Of a stretch of 58,862 nt of DNA, positions 33,361-42,266 are shown one piece after another; positions within the stretch are counted from its first letter, which is position 1, and each line of letters begins with the position of its first letter. Source of the stretch: an uncultured Christensenellaceae bacterium (lineage in GTDB: Bacteria; Bacillota; Clostridia; Christensenellales; Pumilibacteraceae); contig CAJULE010000014.1 in NCBI GenBank assembly GCA_910587445.1, forward strand, positions 1 through 58,862. The letters run 5' to 3'. The position numbers and the translations under genes are program-made. The notes beneath the pieces were generated by a model that was given only the letters and a program-made list of their open reading frames with translations, did no database searches and was not told the origin of the DNA.

Positions 33361-33409
33361 AATCCCCTCAGTCGCCTAACGGCGACAGCTCCCCTTGCTA
33401 AGGGTAGCC
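33361..33409 (+). repeat. 49-bp hairpin repeat, copy 3
   Basis: Same orientation as copy 2 and identical except for three positions in the central hairpin region. It has no gene attached, as expected for a solo remnant. Confidence 0.85.
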
Positions 33410-33721
33410 ATAAAACGAAGGAGTGCGTTTTTGTAAAGACTTAAAGCGCGAAAACGGCTTGTATGGCGCGAAAGGGGTGTATAGTGGTTTACATAAAATT
33501 GCCTGCGCACGGCAAATAGACATAATTAAAGCCGTCAGAAAGCGTGCGCGAGATAAAAAAAGACAAAAATAAAGCTAAAGCGTTGTCTTTTTGCTTTATT
33601 TTTTTTATCGTTTATGATATAATGTATACGTGTGGCGCTTGGCGTCTTTAAAAGCGTCGTTTTGCCGCGAAGCAAAGACGAAAGCTCGCCCCGTTTTCAA
33701 TAAAAATAAAGGAGTTTCACT
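33410..33721 (+). promoter_or_regulatory. gyrB upstream region
   Basis: About 310 bp without a gene. Near its end, AAAAAGACAA pairs with TTGTCTTTTT, and AATAAAGC with GCTTTATT (33568-33600), both ahead of T runs, so a terminator is likely. Then TGATATAAT (33615-33623) is an extended -10 about 100 nt before gyrB. Nothing is recognised in the first 130 bp. Confidence 0.5.
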
Positions 33722-35632
33722 ATGGCAAAGAAGGTGGACAATAAGTACGATTCCAGCGAAATACAGGTGCTGGAGGGACTCGAGCCGGTGCGTAAGCGCC
33801 CCGGTATGTACATCGGTTCTACCGACGAAAGAGGACTTCATCACCTCATAGTCGAAATCGTGGATAACAGCGTCGACGAAGCTCTTGCGGGCTATTGCGA
33901 CACCATACTCGTGGAAATTACGCCCGAGGGCGCGGTTTCCGTAACCGACAACGGCAGAGGTATTCCCGTAGATATCCATCCGAAAGAGAAGGTCTCTTCG
34001 GTTCAGGTCGTGCTCACAAAGCTCCATGCGGGCGGTAAGTTCGGCGGCGGAGGATATAAGGTTTCGGGCGGCTTGCACGGCGTCGGTCTTTCCGTAGTAA
34101 ACGCTCTTTCGGAATGGCTCGAAGTAGAGGTCTATAAAAACGGCAAGGTCTATCGCCAGAAATACAATCGCGGCATACCCATGCGCGCGCTTGCCGAGGT
34201 GGGGACGACCGAAAAGACGGGCACGAAGGTCACGTTCTTCCCCGACGACGAGATCTTCGAGACGATCGAATTTTCGTACGACCTCATTCGCACTCGGCTT
34301 CGCGAGGTCGCTTACCTCAACAAGGGTGTGCGTATCCAGCTCAAGGACTATCGCAGAGGCAAGGAAAAGGAAGAGGAATTCTGCTACGAGGGCGGTATTC
34401 TCGATTACGTCGAATACCTCAACCGCTCGAAAGAGACGCTTTTCCCGAACGCCATATACTTCGAGGAGAAGTACAAGGACAGCACGGTCGAAATCGCCAT
34501 GCAGTACAACGACAGCTATAGCGAGCTCATCTATTCGTATGCAAACAACATAAACACCGAAGAGGGCGGCACGCACCTCAACGGCTTCAAAAATGCGCTT
34601 ACGAAGGTGATAAACGATTACGCGCACAAGGCAAATCTAATCAAGGACGAGGAAAAGCTCTCGGGCGACGACGTGCGCGAGGGACTTACGGCTATTGTTT
34701 CCGTAAAGCTCACCAATCCGCAGTTCGAAGGACAGACCAAGACGAAGCTCGGCAATTCCGATATGCGCGGCATAGTCGAACGCGCTCTCTCCGAGGGCTT
34801 CGGCACCTATCTCGAGGAGAGCCCCAAGGAAGCCAAAGAGCTTGTCATCAAGAGCATAACCGCGCAGCGTGCGAGAGACGCGGCGAGAAACGCACGCGAG
34901 CTCACTCGCAGAAAGGGCATACTCGAATCGACGACGCTTCCCGGAAAGCTTGCCGACTGCACGGACAAGGACGCTTCGCATTGCGAAATATATCTTGTCG
35001 AGGGCGACTCCGCAGGCGGCACGGCAAAGCAGGGCAGAGACCGCCGCTTCCAGGCGATACTTCCTCTCCGCGGCAAGATTTTAAACGTCGAAAAGGCAAG
35101 ACTCGGCAAGGTGCTCGAGAACAACGAGATTAAGAGCATGATCACGGCGTTCGGTTGCGGCGTGGGCGAGGACTTCGACGAGAGCAAGCTCCGCTACGAC
35201 AAGATAATCTGCATGACCGATGCCGACGTCGACGGAAGCCACATACGCATACTCATGCTGACTTTCTTCTTCCGCTATATGCGTCCGCTCATAGAAAAAG
35301 GTCATGTCTACATCGCACAGCCGCCGCTGTTTAAGGTCACGAAGAACAAAAAGGACACCTATTGTTACAGCGAAGCCGAGCTCAACGAAACGCTCGACAA
35401 GCTCGGGCGCAAGGGCTGCGACGTGCAAAGATATAAAGGTCTCGGCGAGATGAACGCGGAACAGCTCTGGAATACGACTATGAACCCCGAATTCCGCACG
35501 CTTGTACAGGCGACTATGGACGACGCCTTCGAGGCGGACGAGATATTCACGGTGCTCATGGGAGATATGCCCGAAATGCGCCGTCAGTTCATAGAAGAGA
35601 ACGCAGGGCTTGTAAAAGAACTCGACATTTAG
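33722..35632 (+). CDS. gyrB: DNA gyrase subunit B
   Basis: ATPase subunit of gyrase, which introduces negative supercoils. The 636 residues match the short (Gram-positive) form: LEGLEPVRKRPGMYIGSTDE near 13-32, DNGRGIPVDIHPKE in the GHKL ATP site near 77-90, GGKFGGGGYKVSGGLHGVG near 101-119 and the TOPRIM block LVEGDSAGGTAKQGR near 424-438, with CMTDADVDGSHI near 498-509. It ends in the usual RRQFIEENA. AAAGGAG lies before the ATG. The gyrA gene follows after ~180 bp. Confidence 0.98.
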   Translation: MAKKVDNKYDSSEIQVLEGLEPVRKRPGMYIGSTDERGLHHLIVEIVDNSVDEALAGYCDTILVEITPEGAVSVTDNGRGIPVDIHPKEKVSSVQVVLTKLHAGGKFGGGGYKVSGGLHGVGLSVVNALSEWLEVEVYKNGKVYRQKYNRGIPMRALAEVGTTEKTGTKVTFFPDDEIFETIEFSYDLIRTRLREVAYLNKGVRIQLKDYRRGKEKEEEFCYEGGILDYVEYLNRSKETLFPNAIYFEEKYKDSTVEIAMQYNDSYSELIYSYANNINTEEGGTHLNGFKNALTKVINDYAHKANLIKDEEKLSGDDVREGLTAIVSVKLTNPQFEGQTKTKLGNSDMRGIVERALSEGFGTYLEESPKEAKELVIKSITAQRARDAARNARELTRRKGILESTTLPGKLADCTDKDASHCEIYLVEGDSAGGTAKQGRDRRFQAILPLRGKILNVEKARLGKVLENNEIKSMITAFGCGVGEDFDESKLRYDKIICMTDADVDGSHIRILMLTFFFRYMRPLIEKGHVYIAQPPLFKVTKNKKDTYCYSEAELNETLDKLGRKGCDVQRYKGLGEMNAEQLWNTTMNPEFRTLVQATMDDAFEADEIFTVLMGDMPEMRRQFIEENAGLVKELDI

Positions 35633-35816
35633 AGCGAAGGCGTATTCATCTTCGCAAACGGACTGCGTTTGTCCCGCTTGCTCGGTTACGTACAAAAAGT
35701 ACGCGCCCTCGCGTTCGGAACAACTGTTGCCCGTCTGCGGCGAGACTGCCGTTTCGTAAGAAATATTATTTAGGCAATTTGCAAAGTTTTTCTAAAAAAG
35801 GTCATAGGAGAATGTT
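35633..35816. other. gyrB-gyrA intergenic region with possible repeat
   Basis: 184 bp with no gene. It holds several short pairings (CAAACG/CGTTTG near 35660-35676; CGTAC/GTACG around AAAAA near 35689-35703). Its style, with mixed hairpins and a G+C-rich body, differs from the AT-rich promoter regions nearby and resembles a dispersed intergenic repeat. No second copy exists in the window. AGGAGA precedes gyrA. Confidence 0.4.
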
Positions 35817-38324
35817 ATGGCAGAAAGAAAGAGAAAATTTTCCGACGAAGAAATAAAGCACGTCGACAATACAAAGATAATCAAACGCCAGGTAGTGGAC
35901 GAGATGAAAAAATCGTTCATCGCGTACGCAATGGCGGTCAACGTCTCGCGTGCGATACCCGACGTACGCGACGGACTCAAACCCGTACACCGCCGCATAC
36001 TCTATTCTATGGGCGAATTGAACCTCTTTTCCGACAAGCCGCACAGAAAGTGCGCGCGTATCGTCGGTGACGTGCTCGGTAAATATCACCCGCACGGAGA
36101 CAGCTCGGTTTACGACGCTCTCGTCCGCCTTGCGCAGGACTTCTCGATAAACGAGCCGCTTGTAGACGGTCACGGCAATTTCGGCAGTGTGGACGGCGAT
36201 CCCCCTGCGGCAATGCGTTACACGGAAGCGAGACTTTCGAAGATCGCGAGCGAAATGCTCCGCGACATAGACAAGGAAACAGTCGATTGGTATCCGAACT
36301 TCGACGACACGCTCCAGCAGCCGACCGTGCTTCCGTCCCGTTTCCCCAACCTTCTCGTAAACGGCAGCGACGGTATTGCCGTCGGTATGGCTACGAATAT
36401 CCCGCCGCATAACCTCGTCGAGGTAATAAACGCCGTCGAGGCGCTCATAGAAAATCCCGACCTTACGGCGGAAGAGCTTTTGCAGTACGTGCCCGGTCCC
36501 GACTATCCGACGGGCGGCATAATAATGGGCAGAGCAAATCTTCGCTGCGCATACCGCACGGGTCACGGCGGCGTCGTCATTCGCTCGAAGTGCGAGATAG
36601 AGGAGTACACGCCGAGAGAGGGCGGACAGCCGCGTCAAAGGATCGTCATAACCGAGCTTCCTTACCAGGTCAATAAAGCCGAGCTAATAAAGAGCATGGC
36701 AAATCTCGTCAAGGATAAGCGCATAGAGGGCATATCCGCAATAAACGAGGAATCGGACAGAGAGGGTCTGCGCATAGTCGTGGAGGTCAAGCGCGACGCT
36801 CAGGCGCAAGTGGTCCTCAATATGCTGTACAAGCACACGAATCTCCAGACCTCGGACGGCATTACCTTCCTTTCGCTCGTAAACGGCGAGCCGAAGATTC
36901 TCAATCTCAAGGAAATGCTGTATTACTACCTCGAGCACCAAAAGGACGTAGTGCTTCGCCGCACGAAGTACGACCTCGACAAGGCTCAGGAACGCGAGCA
37001 CATTCTCGAAGGTCTCGTAAAGGCGCTTACGAACATCGACGCGGTCATAAAGATAATAAAGGGCAGCCGCGACAAATTCGAGGCGGCGGAAAAACTCATG
37101 GCGGAGTTCTATCTCTCCGACAAACAGGCGAACGCCATACTCGAAATGCGTCTGCAAAGACTTACCAGCCTCGAGGTTGAGTCGATAAAGAACGACCTCG
37201 TTCAGCTTCAGGCGCTTATCGCCGACCTCAAGAGCATAATCGCTTCCCCGAAGCGAGTGCTCGAAATTATCGGTACGGAGCTCGACGAAATAAAGACGAA
37301 GTACGGTACGCCGAGAAAGACGCAGATCTGCGTCGACTACGACGAAATAGACATAGGCGATCTTATCGAGCGCGAGGACGTCGTAATTTCCATGACGCAC
37401 TTCGGTTACGTCAAGCGCCTGCCGACTTCCGAGTATAAAGTTCAGCACCGCGGCGGCAAGGGCATAACCGCGCACAAGCCCAAGGAAGAGGACTTCGTCG
37501 AAACGATGTTCGTCACCTGCACGCACGACGATCTGCTGTTCTTCACGAACCGCGGCAAGGTATATGCGATAAAGGCATACGAAGTGCCCGAGGCGGAGCG
37601 TACGGCTCGCGGAAGGGCGATAGTCAATCTTCTCAATCTCGACGACGGAGAAAAGGTAAACGCCGTCATAAGGATCGAGGAGGGCGGCAGACAGGGGAAC
37701 CTGTTGATGGCGACGAAGCGCGGTCTCATAAAAAAGACGTCGCTTACCGAATTCGCGTCCATTCGCAAGGTGGGCAAGATAGCCATAAAGCTCAACGAGG
37801 GAGACGAACTCATATCCGTACAGCTCACGAACGGCAGAGACGAGATACTTGTCGCGTCCTCGTCCGGTAAGTGCATACGCTTTGCCGAGGACGACGTGCG
37901 CATGATGGGCAGAGATACGCAGGGCGTGCGCGCAATGAAGATAGGCGACGACGAGGAGATCGTCGATATGACTGTCGTAAAAGACGGACACGAGATAATA
38001 ACCGTCTCAGAATTCGGCTACGGCAAGCGTACCGATCTCAACGACTACCGTCTCCAGTCCCGCGCAGGCAAGGGAATAAAGGCGGGAACGTTCACGGCAA
38101 AGACGGGCAAGCTTGTAAACATGAAGCAGATAAATCCCGACGACGACGTAATGCTCATCGCCGACAACGGCATAATCATAAGAATGAGAGCCAAGGAAAT
38201 CTCGAAGATCGGCAGAGACACGCAGGGCGTGCGCATAATGAAGCTTAAAAATCAGGGCACGGTAGTGGGCGTCGCAGTCGCTTCTCCCGAAATAGAGATA
38301 GAGGAAGAAGGAAGCGAGTCTTAA
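35817..38324 (+). CDS. gyrA: DNA gyrase subunit A
   Basis: Breakage-reunion subunit of gyrase. The 835 residues have the N-terminal winged-helix/tower part and six C-terminal beta-pinwheel blades. Landmarks: SRAIPDVRDGLKPVHRRILY near 44-63, the quinolone-resistance region HPHGDSSVYDALVRLAQDF near 91-109 with the sensitive-type Ser and Asp intact, the catalytic tyrosine in MRYTEARLSKIA near 133-144, and a GyrA-box-like QTRGKG equivalent (QHRGGKGITAHKP) near 543. The tail is acidic (EIEIEEEGSES). A terminator follows. Distinguished from ParC by the pinwheel and by adjacency to gyrB. Confidence 0.97.
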   Translation: MAERKRKFSDEEIKHVDNTKIIKRQVVDEMKKSFIAYAMAVNVSRAIPDVRDGLKPVHRRILYSMGELNLFSDKPHRKCARIVGDVLGKYHPHGDSSVYDALVRLAQDFSINEPLVDGHGNFGSVDGDPPAAMRYTEARLSKIASEMLRDIDKETVDWYPNFDDTLQQPTVLPSRFPNLLVNGSDGIAVGMATNIPPHNLVEVINAVEALIENPDLTAEELLQYVPGPDYPTGGIIMGRANLRCAYRTGHGGVVIRSKCEIEEYTPREGGQPRQRIVITELPYQVNKAELIKSMANLVKDKRIEGISAINEESDREGLRIVVEVKRDAQAQVVLNMLYKHTNLQTSDGITFLSLVNGEPKILNLKEMLYYYLEHQKDVVLRRTKYDLDKAQEREHILEGLVKALTNIDAVIKIIKGSRDKFEAAEKLMAEFYLSDKQANAILEMRLQRLTSLEVESIKNDLVQLQALIADLKSIIASPKRVLEIIGTELDEIKTKYGTPRKTQICVDYDEIDIGDLIEREDVVISMTHFGYVKRLPTSEYKVQHRGGKGITAHKPKEEDFVETMFVTCTHDDLLFFTNRGKVYAIKAYEVPEAERTARGRAIVNLLNLDDGEKVNAVIRIEEGGRQGNLLMATKRGLIKKTSLTEFASIRKVGKIAIKLNEGDELISVQLTNGRDEILVASSSGKCIRFAEDDVRMMGRDTQGVRAMKIGDDEEIVDMTVVKDGHEIITVSEFGYGKRTDLNDYRLQSRAGKGIKAGTFTAKTGKLVNMKQINPDDDVMLIADNGIIIRMRAKEISKIGRDTQGVRIMKLKNQGTVVGVAVASPEIEIEEEGSES

Positions 38325-38343
38325 TAAGAAACAACGGTAAGGG

Positions 38344-38378
38344 AAGGGAGTCGGTCGGCGTATCGGCTCCCTTTGCTT
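38344..38378 (+). terminator. Terminator after gyrA
   Basis: AAGGGAG at 38344-38350 pairs with CTCCCTT at 38367-38373, with further CGG/CCG-type pairing inside and a T-rich tail. Confidence 0.65.
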
Positions 38379-38449
38379 TTGCCCGATATTGAAACGGAAG
38401 GAATAAAATGCGGCTCGCGCGGCTAAATATATAATAGGAAGGTAATGCG

Positions 38450-39289
38450 ATGAAGTGGTGGATTTGGCTCATAATAGTAATTGCCGCGATTTTCGTGCTT
38501 TTTACGGTCGCGCTCGTGTATTGGAACAATGCGGTGAGAACGGTGCGCTATACATATAAGAGCGCAAAGCTCCCGAAAAGCTTCGACGGGTTTAAAATCG
38601 CGCATATTTCCGATTACCATAACAAGTATTACGGCAAGGGCGGAAGGCGCGTTGCGAATAAAATCGCAAAGGAGTCTCCCGACATAATAGTAATAAGCGG
38701 CGATATGATCCAGAGCCGCAGGAGAAAAAACGCGCTCGCGCTCATAGACAGTCTCGTTTCGATCGCGCCCGTCTATTATGCTTGCGGCAATCACGAGCGC
38801 TATGTGGACGAGTATCCGATTTTTTTGAAAGAAATGCGTGCGCTCGGCGTACACGTGCTCGAGGACGAGTCCGTGCTTCTCTTGCACGGCGACGGCGACA
38901 TAGCTCTTTCCGGGGCAAAGGATCCTCGCTTTTATATGGAGCGCGGAAGCGAAAATTCGGCGGTGTTTGCGGGAAGGATAAGAAAGCTTGTCGATAAAGA
39001 TAAATTCAATCTTCTGATCTCTCACCGACCCGAGTTTATGAGCGCCTATGTCGAAGCCGGTTTCGACCTTGTGCTTTCGGGTCACGCACACGCGGGACAG
39101 GTAAGATTTCCGTTTGTCGGCGCGATTTTCACGCCCGGCGAAAAGTTCCGCCCGCATTATGTCGTGGGGCGATATGACGAGGGCGGAACTACTATGATAG
39201 TGAGCGGCGGGCTCGGCTCGTCGAGTCCCATTCCGCGCGTTTTGAACCGTCCTCAGCTTCTCATAGAGACTCTGGAGAGCGAAGCTTGA
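38450..39289 (+). CDS. Membrane-anchored metallophosphoesterase
   Basis: A 279-residue calcineurin-like phosphoesterase. One N-terminal helix (WWIWLIIVIAAIFVLFTVAL) anchors it, with the catalytic domain likely outside. The metal-binding motifs are in order: KIAHISDYHNKYYG near 48-61 (D-x-H), DIIVISGDMI near 79-88 (GD), YYACGNHERY near 107-116 (GNHE), then LLISHRPEF near 188 and LVLSGHAHAGQ near 206-216 (GHxH). The layout is that of the YkuE-like family, whose natural substrates are uncertain. Start at ATG 38450 after AGGAAGG. It is alone between gyrA and the zinc-ribbon gene. Confidence 0.9.
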   Translation: MKWWIWLIIVIAAIFVLFTVALVYWNNAVRTVRYTYKSAKLPKSFDGFKIAHISDYHNKYYGKGGRRVANKIAKESPDIIVISGDMIQSRRRKNALALIDSLVSIAPVYYACGNHERYVDEYPIFLKEMRALGVHVLEDESVLLLHGDGDIALSGAKDPRFYMERGSENSAVFAGRIRKLVDKDKFNLLISHRPEFMSAYVEAGFDLVLSGHAHAGQVRFPFVGAIFTPGEKFRPHYVVGRYDEGGTTMIVSGGLGSSSPIPRVLNRPQLLIETLESEA

Positions 39290-39342
39290 AGCCCTAAATA
39301 CAGTCAAAATTCGGCAAGTACGGCATTTTAAGACGAAAACGG

Positions 39343-39371
39343 TTTACAAAAACTTTCTTTTGTGCTACAAT
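39343..39371 (+). promoter_or_regulatory. Promoter of the zinc-ribbon protein gene
   Basis: TTTACA at 39343-39348, a 17-nt spacer and TACAAT at 39366-39371 with a TGC extension. Confidence 0.78.
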
Positions 39372-39412
39372 AGACTTAAATCAAGCAGTTCCCTTAGCAA
39401 GGAGAGACGGTA

Positions 39413-40045
39413 ATGTCGAAGATAATAAATCTAAAGTGTCACGATTGTCTGAATAAAGCGAGCTTTAAGGTGGGGGCGGAAAGCGATTTGCAGTCGCTTA
39501 AAGACGCAGTCGCCCGCGTGACCGACAAGAAGGAGAGCGAAAAGCTTTTTGCCATGCTCGTCGGAATAGAGTCGAAAAAGCCCAAGTATGCGCATTATAA
39601 TTTCTACCTCAACCATGCGGAATATCTCACGAACATAAATTACGAGCTGTTCCCCAACACCGTACATATGTTCGACCCTGCGGAACTCGAGGCGAATACG
39701 GCGTATACGCGCCTCATGGTGCCGCCCGTAAGCGATAAGATACAGGTCAGCAAAAACAAGTGGGCTATGGCTGCGTCCATAGAGGGCAGCATGGCTTTCA
39801 ACGGCATATTCTATTGCAAGAAGTGCGAAAAGTTCGAAAACCGCCTGTTTATCCGCGTGCGGTATATGGACGGTAAAAAAGAAAACGTATACATAATGCC
39901 CAACCGCTGTTCGACTTGCGGCGACGTGATGTCCCTTGTCGACGACGACAACTGCGGCTTTGTACACGAGGGCATGACGACTATAGGCAAGTGCGATGTG
40001 TGCGGCAGTTACTTCAAGGTGGACGGCGTTACTTTCAACAAATAA
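39413..40045 (+). CDS. Protein with paired CxxC zinc-ribbon motifs, unknown function
   Basis: A 210-residue protein with an N-terminal CHDC motif (KCHDCLNKASFKV) and, in the C-terminal third, CKKC, CSTCGD and CDVCG motifs, suggesting one or two structural zinc sites. The stretch between (residues ~20-130) is mixed alpha/beta without recognised motif. No signal peptide or membrane segment. A good promoter and an AAGGAGAGA ribosome-binding site mark it as a real gene, and a probable terminator follows. I know of no named family; nucleic-acid or protein binding is possible. Confidence 0.7.
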   Translation: MSKIINLKCHDCLNKASFKVGAESDLQSLKDAVARVTDKKESEKLFAMLVGIESKKPKYAHYNFYLNHAEYLTNINYELFPNTVHMFDPAELEANTAYTRLMVPPVSDKIQVSKNKWAMAASIEGSMAFNGIFYCKKCEKFENRLFIRVRYMDGKKENVYIMPNRCSTCGDVMSLVDDDNCGFVHEGMTTIGKCDVCGSYFKVDGVTFNK

Positions 40046-40051
40046 TATAAC

Positions 40052-40087
40052 AAGGCGGACGTCCGATCGGGCGGGCCGCTTTTTTTT
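40052..40087 (+). terminator. Probable terminator after the zinc-ribbon gene
   Basis: AAG-CGG pairs with CCG-CTT with a one-base bulge, around an inner CCGATCGG, followed by eight or more T. Confidence 0.58.
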
Positions 40088-40284
40088 GCGTATAAAAGTG
40101 CGGATAACGGGAGACTATCCGTAAGGGAGAGTTGTTTTTTTTGCGCCCGCCGGGTTCGGAGCGGTAGAATTACGAAAGTGTAATGTCTTTCTAATCTTGT
40201 TCTAATAAAACGGCTTTATACTTACGGTTAGAATATAGGAAGGCGTAAAAAGCGCCCGACGAAACCATAAACGGAGATTATATT

Positions 40285-41451
40285 ATGACTATAACCATTA
40301 TCATGGATCAATACGGAGATAAATCGAACGGCACTACGGCGACGGCAATGCACCTCGCGGCTACTATGCGCGAACACGGGCACACCGTCCGCATTGTCAC
40401 GAGCATGGAAGGGGTGGAGGAAGAAAATGTCTACGTCGTGCCCAAACGCACTTTTCCGCTTGTCATGAAATTCATTCGCTCGCAGGGCATGGAGTTCGGC
40501 AAACCCGACGAAAGCATACTTATAGACGCGATACGCGGAGCGGACCTCGTGCACTTCTATCTGCCGTTCAAGCTCGAAAAGGTAGGCAAGCAGATCGCAG
40601 ACAAGCTCGGAGTGGCGAGCACCGCGGCTTTTCACGTTCAGCCCGAAAACATAACGTCGTCCGTAAAGTGCGGTAAAATAAAGCCGCTTAACGACGCGAT
40701 ATATAGGGGATTCAAGTCGTTTTACAACCGATTTTCGCACATACATTGCCCGAGCAAGATGCTTGCGGACATACTCGACACCCACGGATACACGGCGCAC
40801 AAGCACGTCATTTCCAACGGCTTCAACGATTTTTTCCATAAGGTCGAATCCGTGCGTCCAAAGGAATTCGAAGGAAAGTACGTCATAACCATGTCGGGCA
40901 GGCTCTCTCGCGAAAAGAGGCAGGACCTCATAATCGAAGCCGCCGCTTCGAGCAAATACCGCGATAATATTCGGCTCGTGTTCTGCGGACGCGGTCCGTG
41001 GGAGAAGAAGCTCAAAAAGCTCGCGGAGAAGCTTCTGCCGGAGGGGAGCCAACCCGTGTTCAAGTTCTGCTCGCAAGAGGAGCTAAGGGACGTGATCTGT
41101 TACAGCGATCTGTATGTCCATGCGTCCGATGCGGAAATAGAAGCCATATCGTGTATGGAAGCGTTTGCCTGCGGACTTGTGCCCGTAATTTCCGACAGCC
41201 CGACCACGGCGACCAAGCAGTTCGCGCTCGACGAGAGAAATCTGTTCCGCGCGGGCGACGCCGAAAGTCTGAGAGACAAGATCGATTATTTTATCGAGCA
41301 CCCCGAGGAAAAGGACGAGCTGTCGGCAAAATATATAGAATATTCACAGCGGTATCGCGTCGAAAATTGCGTTCTCGAAATGGAGAAGATGTTCGAGACG
41401 GTAATCTCCGAAAACAGCGAAAAACGCCGCGAGAAGGCGGACGCAGTATAA
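40285..41451 (+). CDS. Glycosyltransferase family 4 (GT-B fold), glycolipid-type
   Basis: A 388-residue cytoplasmic or membrane-associated glycosyltransferase. The N-terminal Rossmann domain holds DQYGDKSNGTTATAMHLA near 8-25 and the acceptor-side block ITSSVKCGKIK ... IHCPSKML. The C-terminal domain has the donor-binding motifs SGRLSREKRQDLII near 211-224, and HASDAEIEAISCMEAFACG near 278-296 with the E-x7-E pattern (E in EIEAISCMEA). The sequence style resembles diacylglycerol or polyprenol-sugar transferases of Bacillota such as 1,2-diacylglycerol 3-glucosyltransferases. Exact donor and acceptor are not decided. No neighbour shares its operon; the LytTR promoter follows. Confidence 0.85.
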   Translation: MTITIIMDQYGDKSNGTTATAMHLAATMREHGHTVRIVTSMEGVEEENVYVVPKRTFPLVMKFIRSQGMEFGKPDESILIDAIRGADLVHFYLPFKLEKVGKQIADKLGVASTAAFHVQPENITSSVKCGKIKPLNDAIYRGFKSFYNRFSHIHCPSKMLADILDTHGYTAHKHVISNGFNDFFHKVESVRPKEFEGKYVITMSGRLSREKRQDLIIEAAASSKYRDNIRLVFCGRGPWEKKLKKLAEKLLPEGSQPVFKFCSQEELRDVICYSDLYVHASDAEIEAISCMEAFACGLVPVISDSPTTATKQFALDERNLFRAGDAESLRDKIDYFIEHPEEKDELSAKYIEYSQRYRVENCVLEMEKMFETVISENSEKRREKADAV

Positions 41452-41469
41452 ATACCGAAAATTTTTGTG

Positions 41470-41498
41470 TTGACAAATCCCTATCTCCGTTATATAAT
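41470..41498 (+). promoter_or_regulatory. Promoter of the LytTR two-component genes
   Basis: TTGACA at 41470-41475, a 17-nt spacer and TATAAT at 41493-41498. Confidence 0.9.
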
Positions 41499-41570
41499 AC
41501 AAGTAAAAAAGCTTGCTTATAAAATATTTTCGCAAAATGCGGTTTTATAAGGCGTATGCGGGAGGAAGAG

Positions 41571-42266
41571 ATGGTCAACATAGCCGTAGTCGAGGATAAC
41601 GATCGGGAGCGCGAAATACTTACGGAATACCTTAAAAGGTTTTCGCCGCAGTTTGCGATAGAAGTATTTTCGTCCGCCGTTATTTTTTTGACCGATTACA
41701 CGCCGAAGTACGACATAGTGTTTATGGATATAGATATGCCGTGCATCGACGGAATGTCGGCGGCGGCGAAGATGAGAAAGCTCGACGACAGGACCTGCCT
41801 CATTTTTGTCACCAATCTCGCAAAATATGCGATAAAGGGATATGAGGTGCAGGCTTTCGACTTTATGGTAAAGCCTTTGACCTATGCGAATTTCGCAATG
41901 AAACTGACTCGCGCGCTCAATCACTTGCAGGCAAAAACGGAAAGGGAAATACTCGTAAAGTCGGGCGTAAATACGGCTCGTATTGCCGTCGGAAACATAA
42001 AGTACGTGGAAATACGCGCGCATAAAATAACGTATCATCTCGTAGACAGGGACGTGATTTCTTACGGGACGCTCAAAGATGCGGAAACGCTCATAGGGGA
42101 CAGGCTGTTCGTAAGGTGCAACACCTGTTTTTTGGTAAACCTTCGATTCGTCGACGCGATAAATGACAATTGCGCCGTTATCGGAGAGGAAAGACTGCTT
42201 ATAAGCTATCCGAGGCGAGTCGAGTTCAAGAAGGCGCTTACGGATTATCTTTGCGGTGAAAAGTAA
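41571..42266 (+). CDS. LytTR-type response regulator
   Basis: A 231-residue AgrA/LytR-like regulator. The receiver domain (1-120) has the acidic pocket Glu8-Asp9 and the phospho-acceptor Asp53 in DIVFMDIDMP, with the conserved Lys in FMVKPL. The C-terminal ~100 residues form a LytTR DNA-binding domain (VKSGVNTARIAVGNIKYVE near 135-153 ... RCNTCFLVNLRFVDAI near 183-198). I chose the ATG at 41571 because GGAGG sits 5 nt upstream; the ATG at 41556 precedes that site. The stop overlaps the start of the kinase gene by 1 nt. An 11-bp direct repeat before the downstream GH3 gene is a probable binding site. Confidence 0.93.
   Translation: MVNIAVVEDNDREREILTEYLKRFSPQFAIEVFSSAVIFLTDYTPKYDIVFMDIDMPCIDGMSAAAKMRKLDDRTCLIFVTNLAKYAIKGYEVQAFDFMVKPLTYANFAMKLTRALNHLQAKTEREILVKSGVNTARIAVGNIKYVEIRAHKITYHLVDRDVISYGTLKDAETLIGDRLFVRCNTCFLVNLRFVDAINDNCAVIGEERLLISYPRRVEFKKALTDYLCGEK

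Noticed and set aside
33256..33409. Three similar 48-49 bp repeats considered as a CRISPR remnant
   Set aside because: The copies differ in orientation and spacing, contain two hairpins each and flank a gene; no array of regular spacers and no cas genes.
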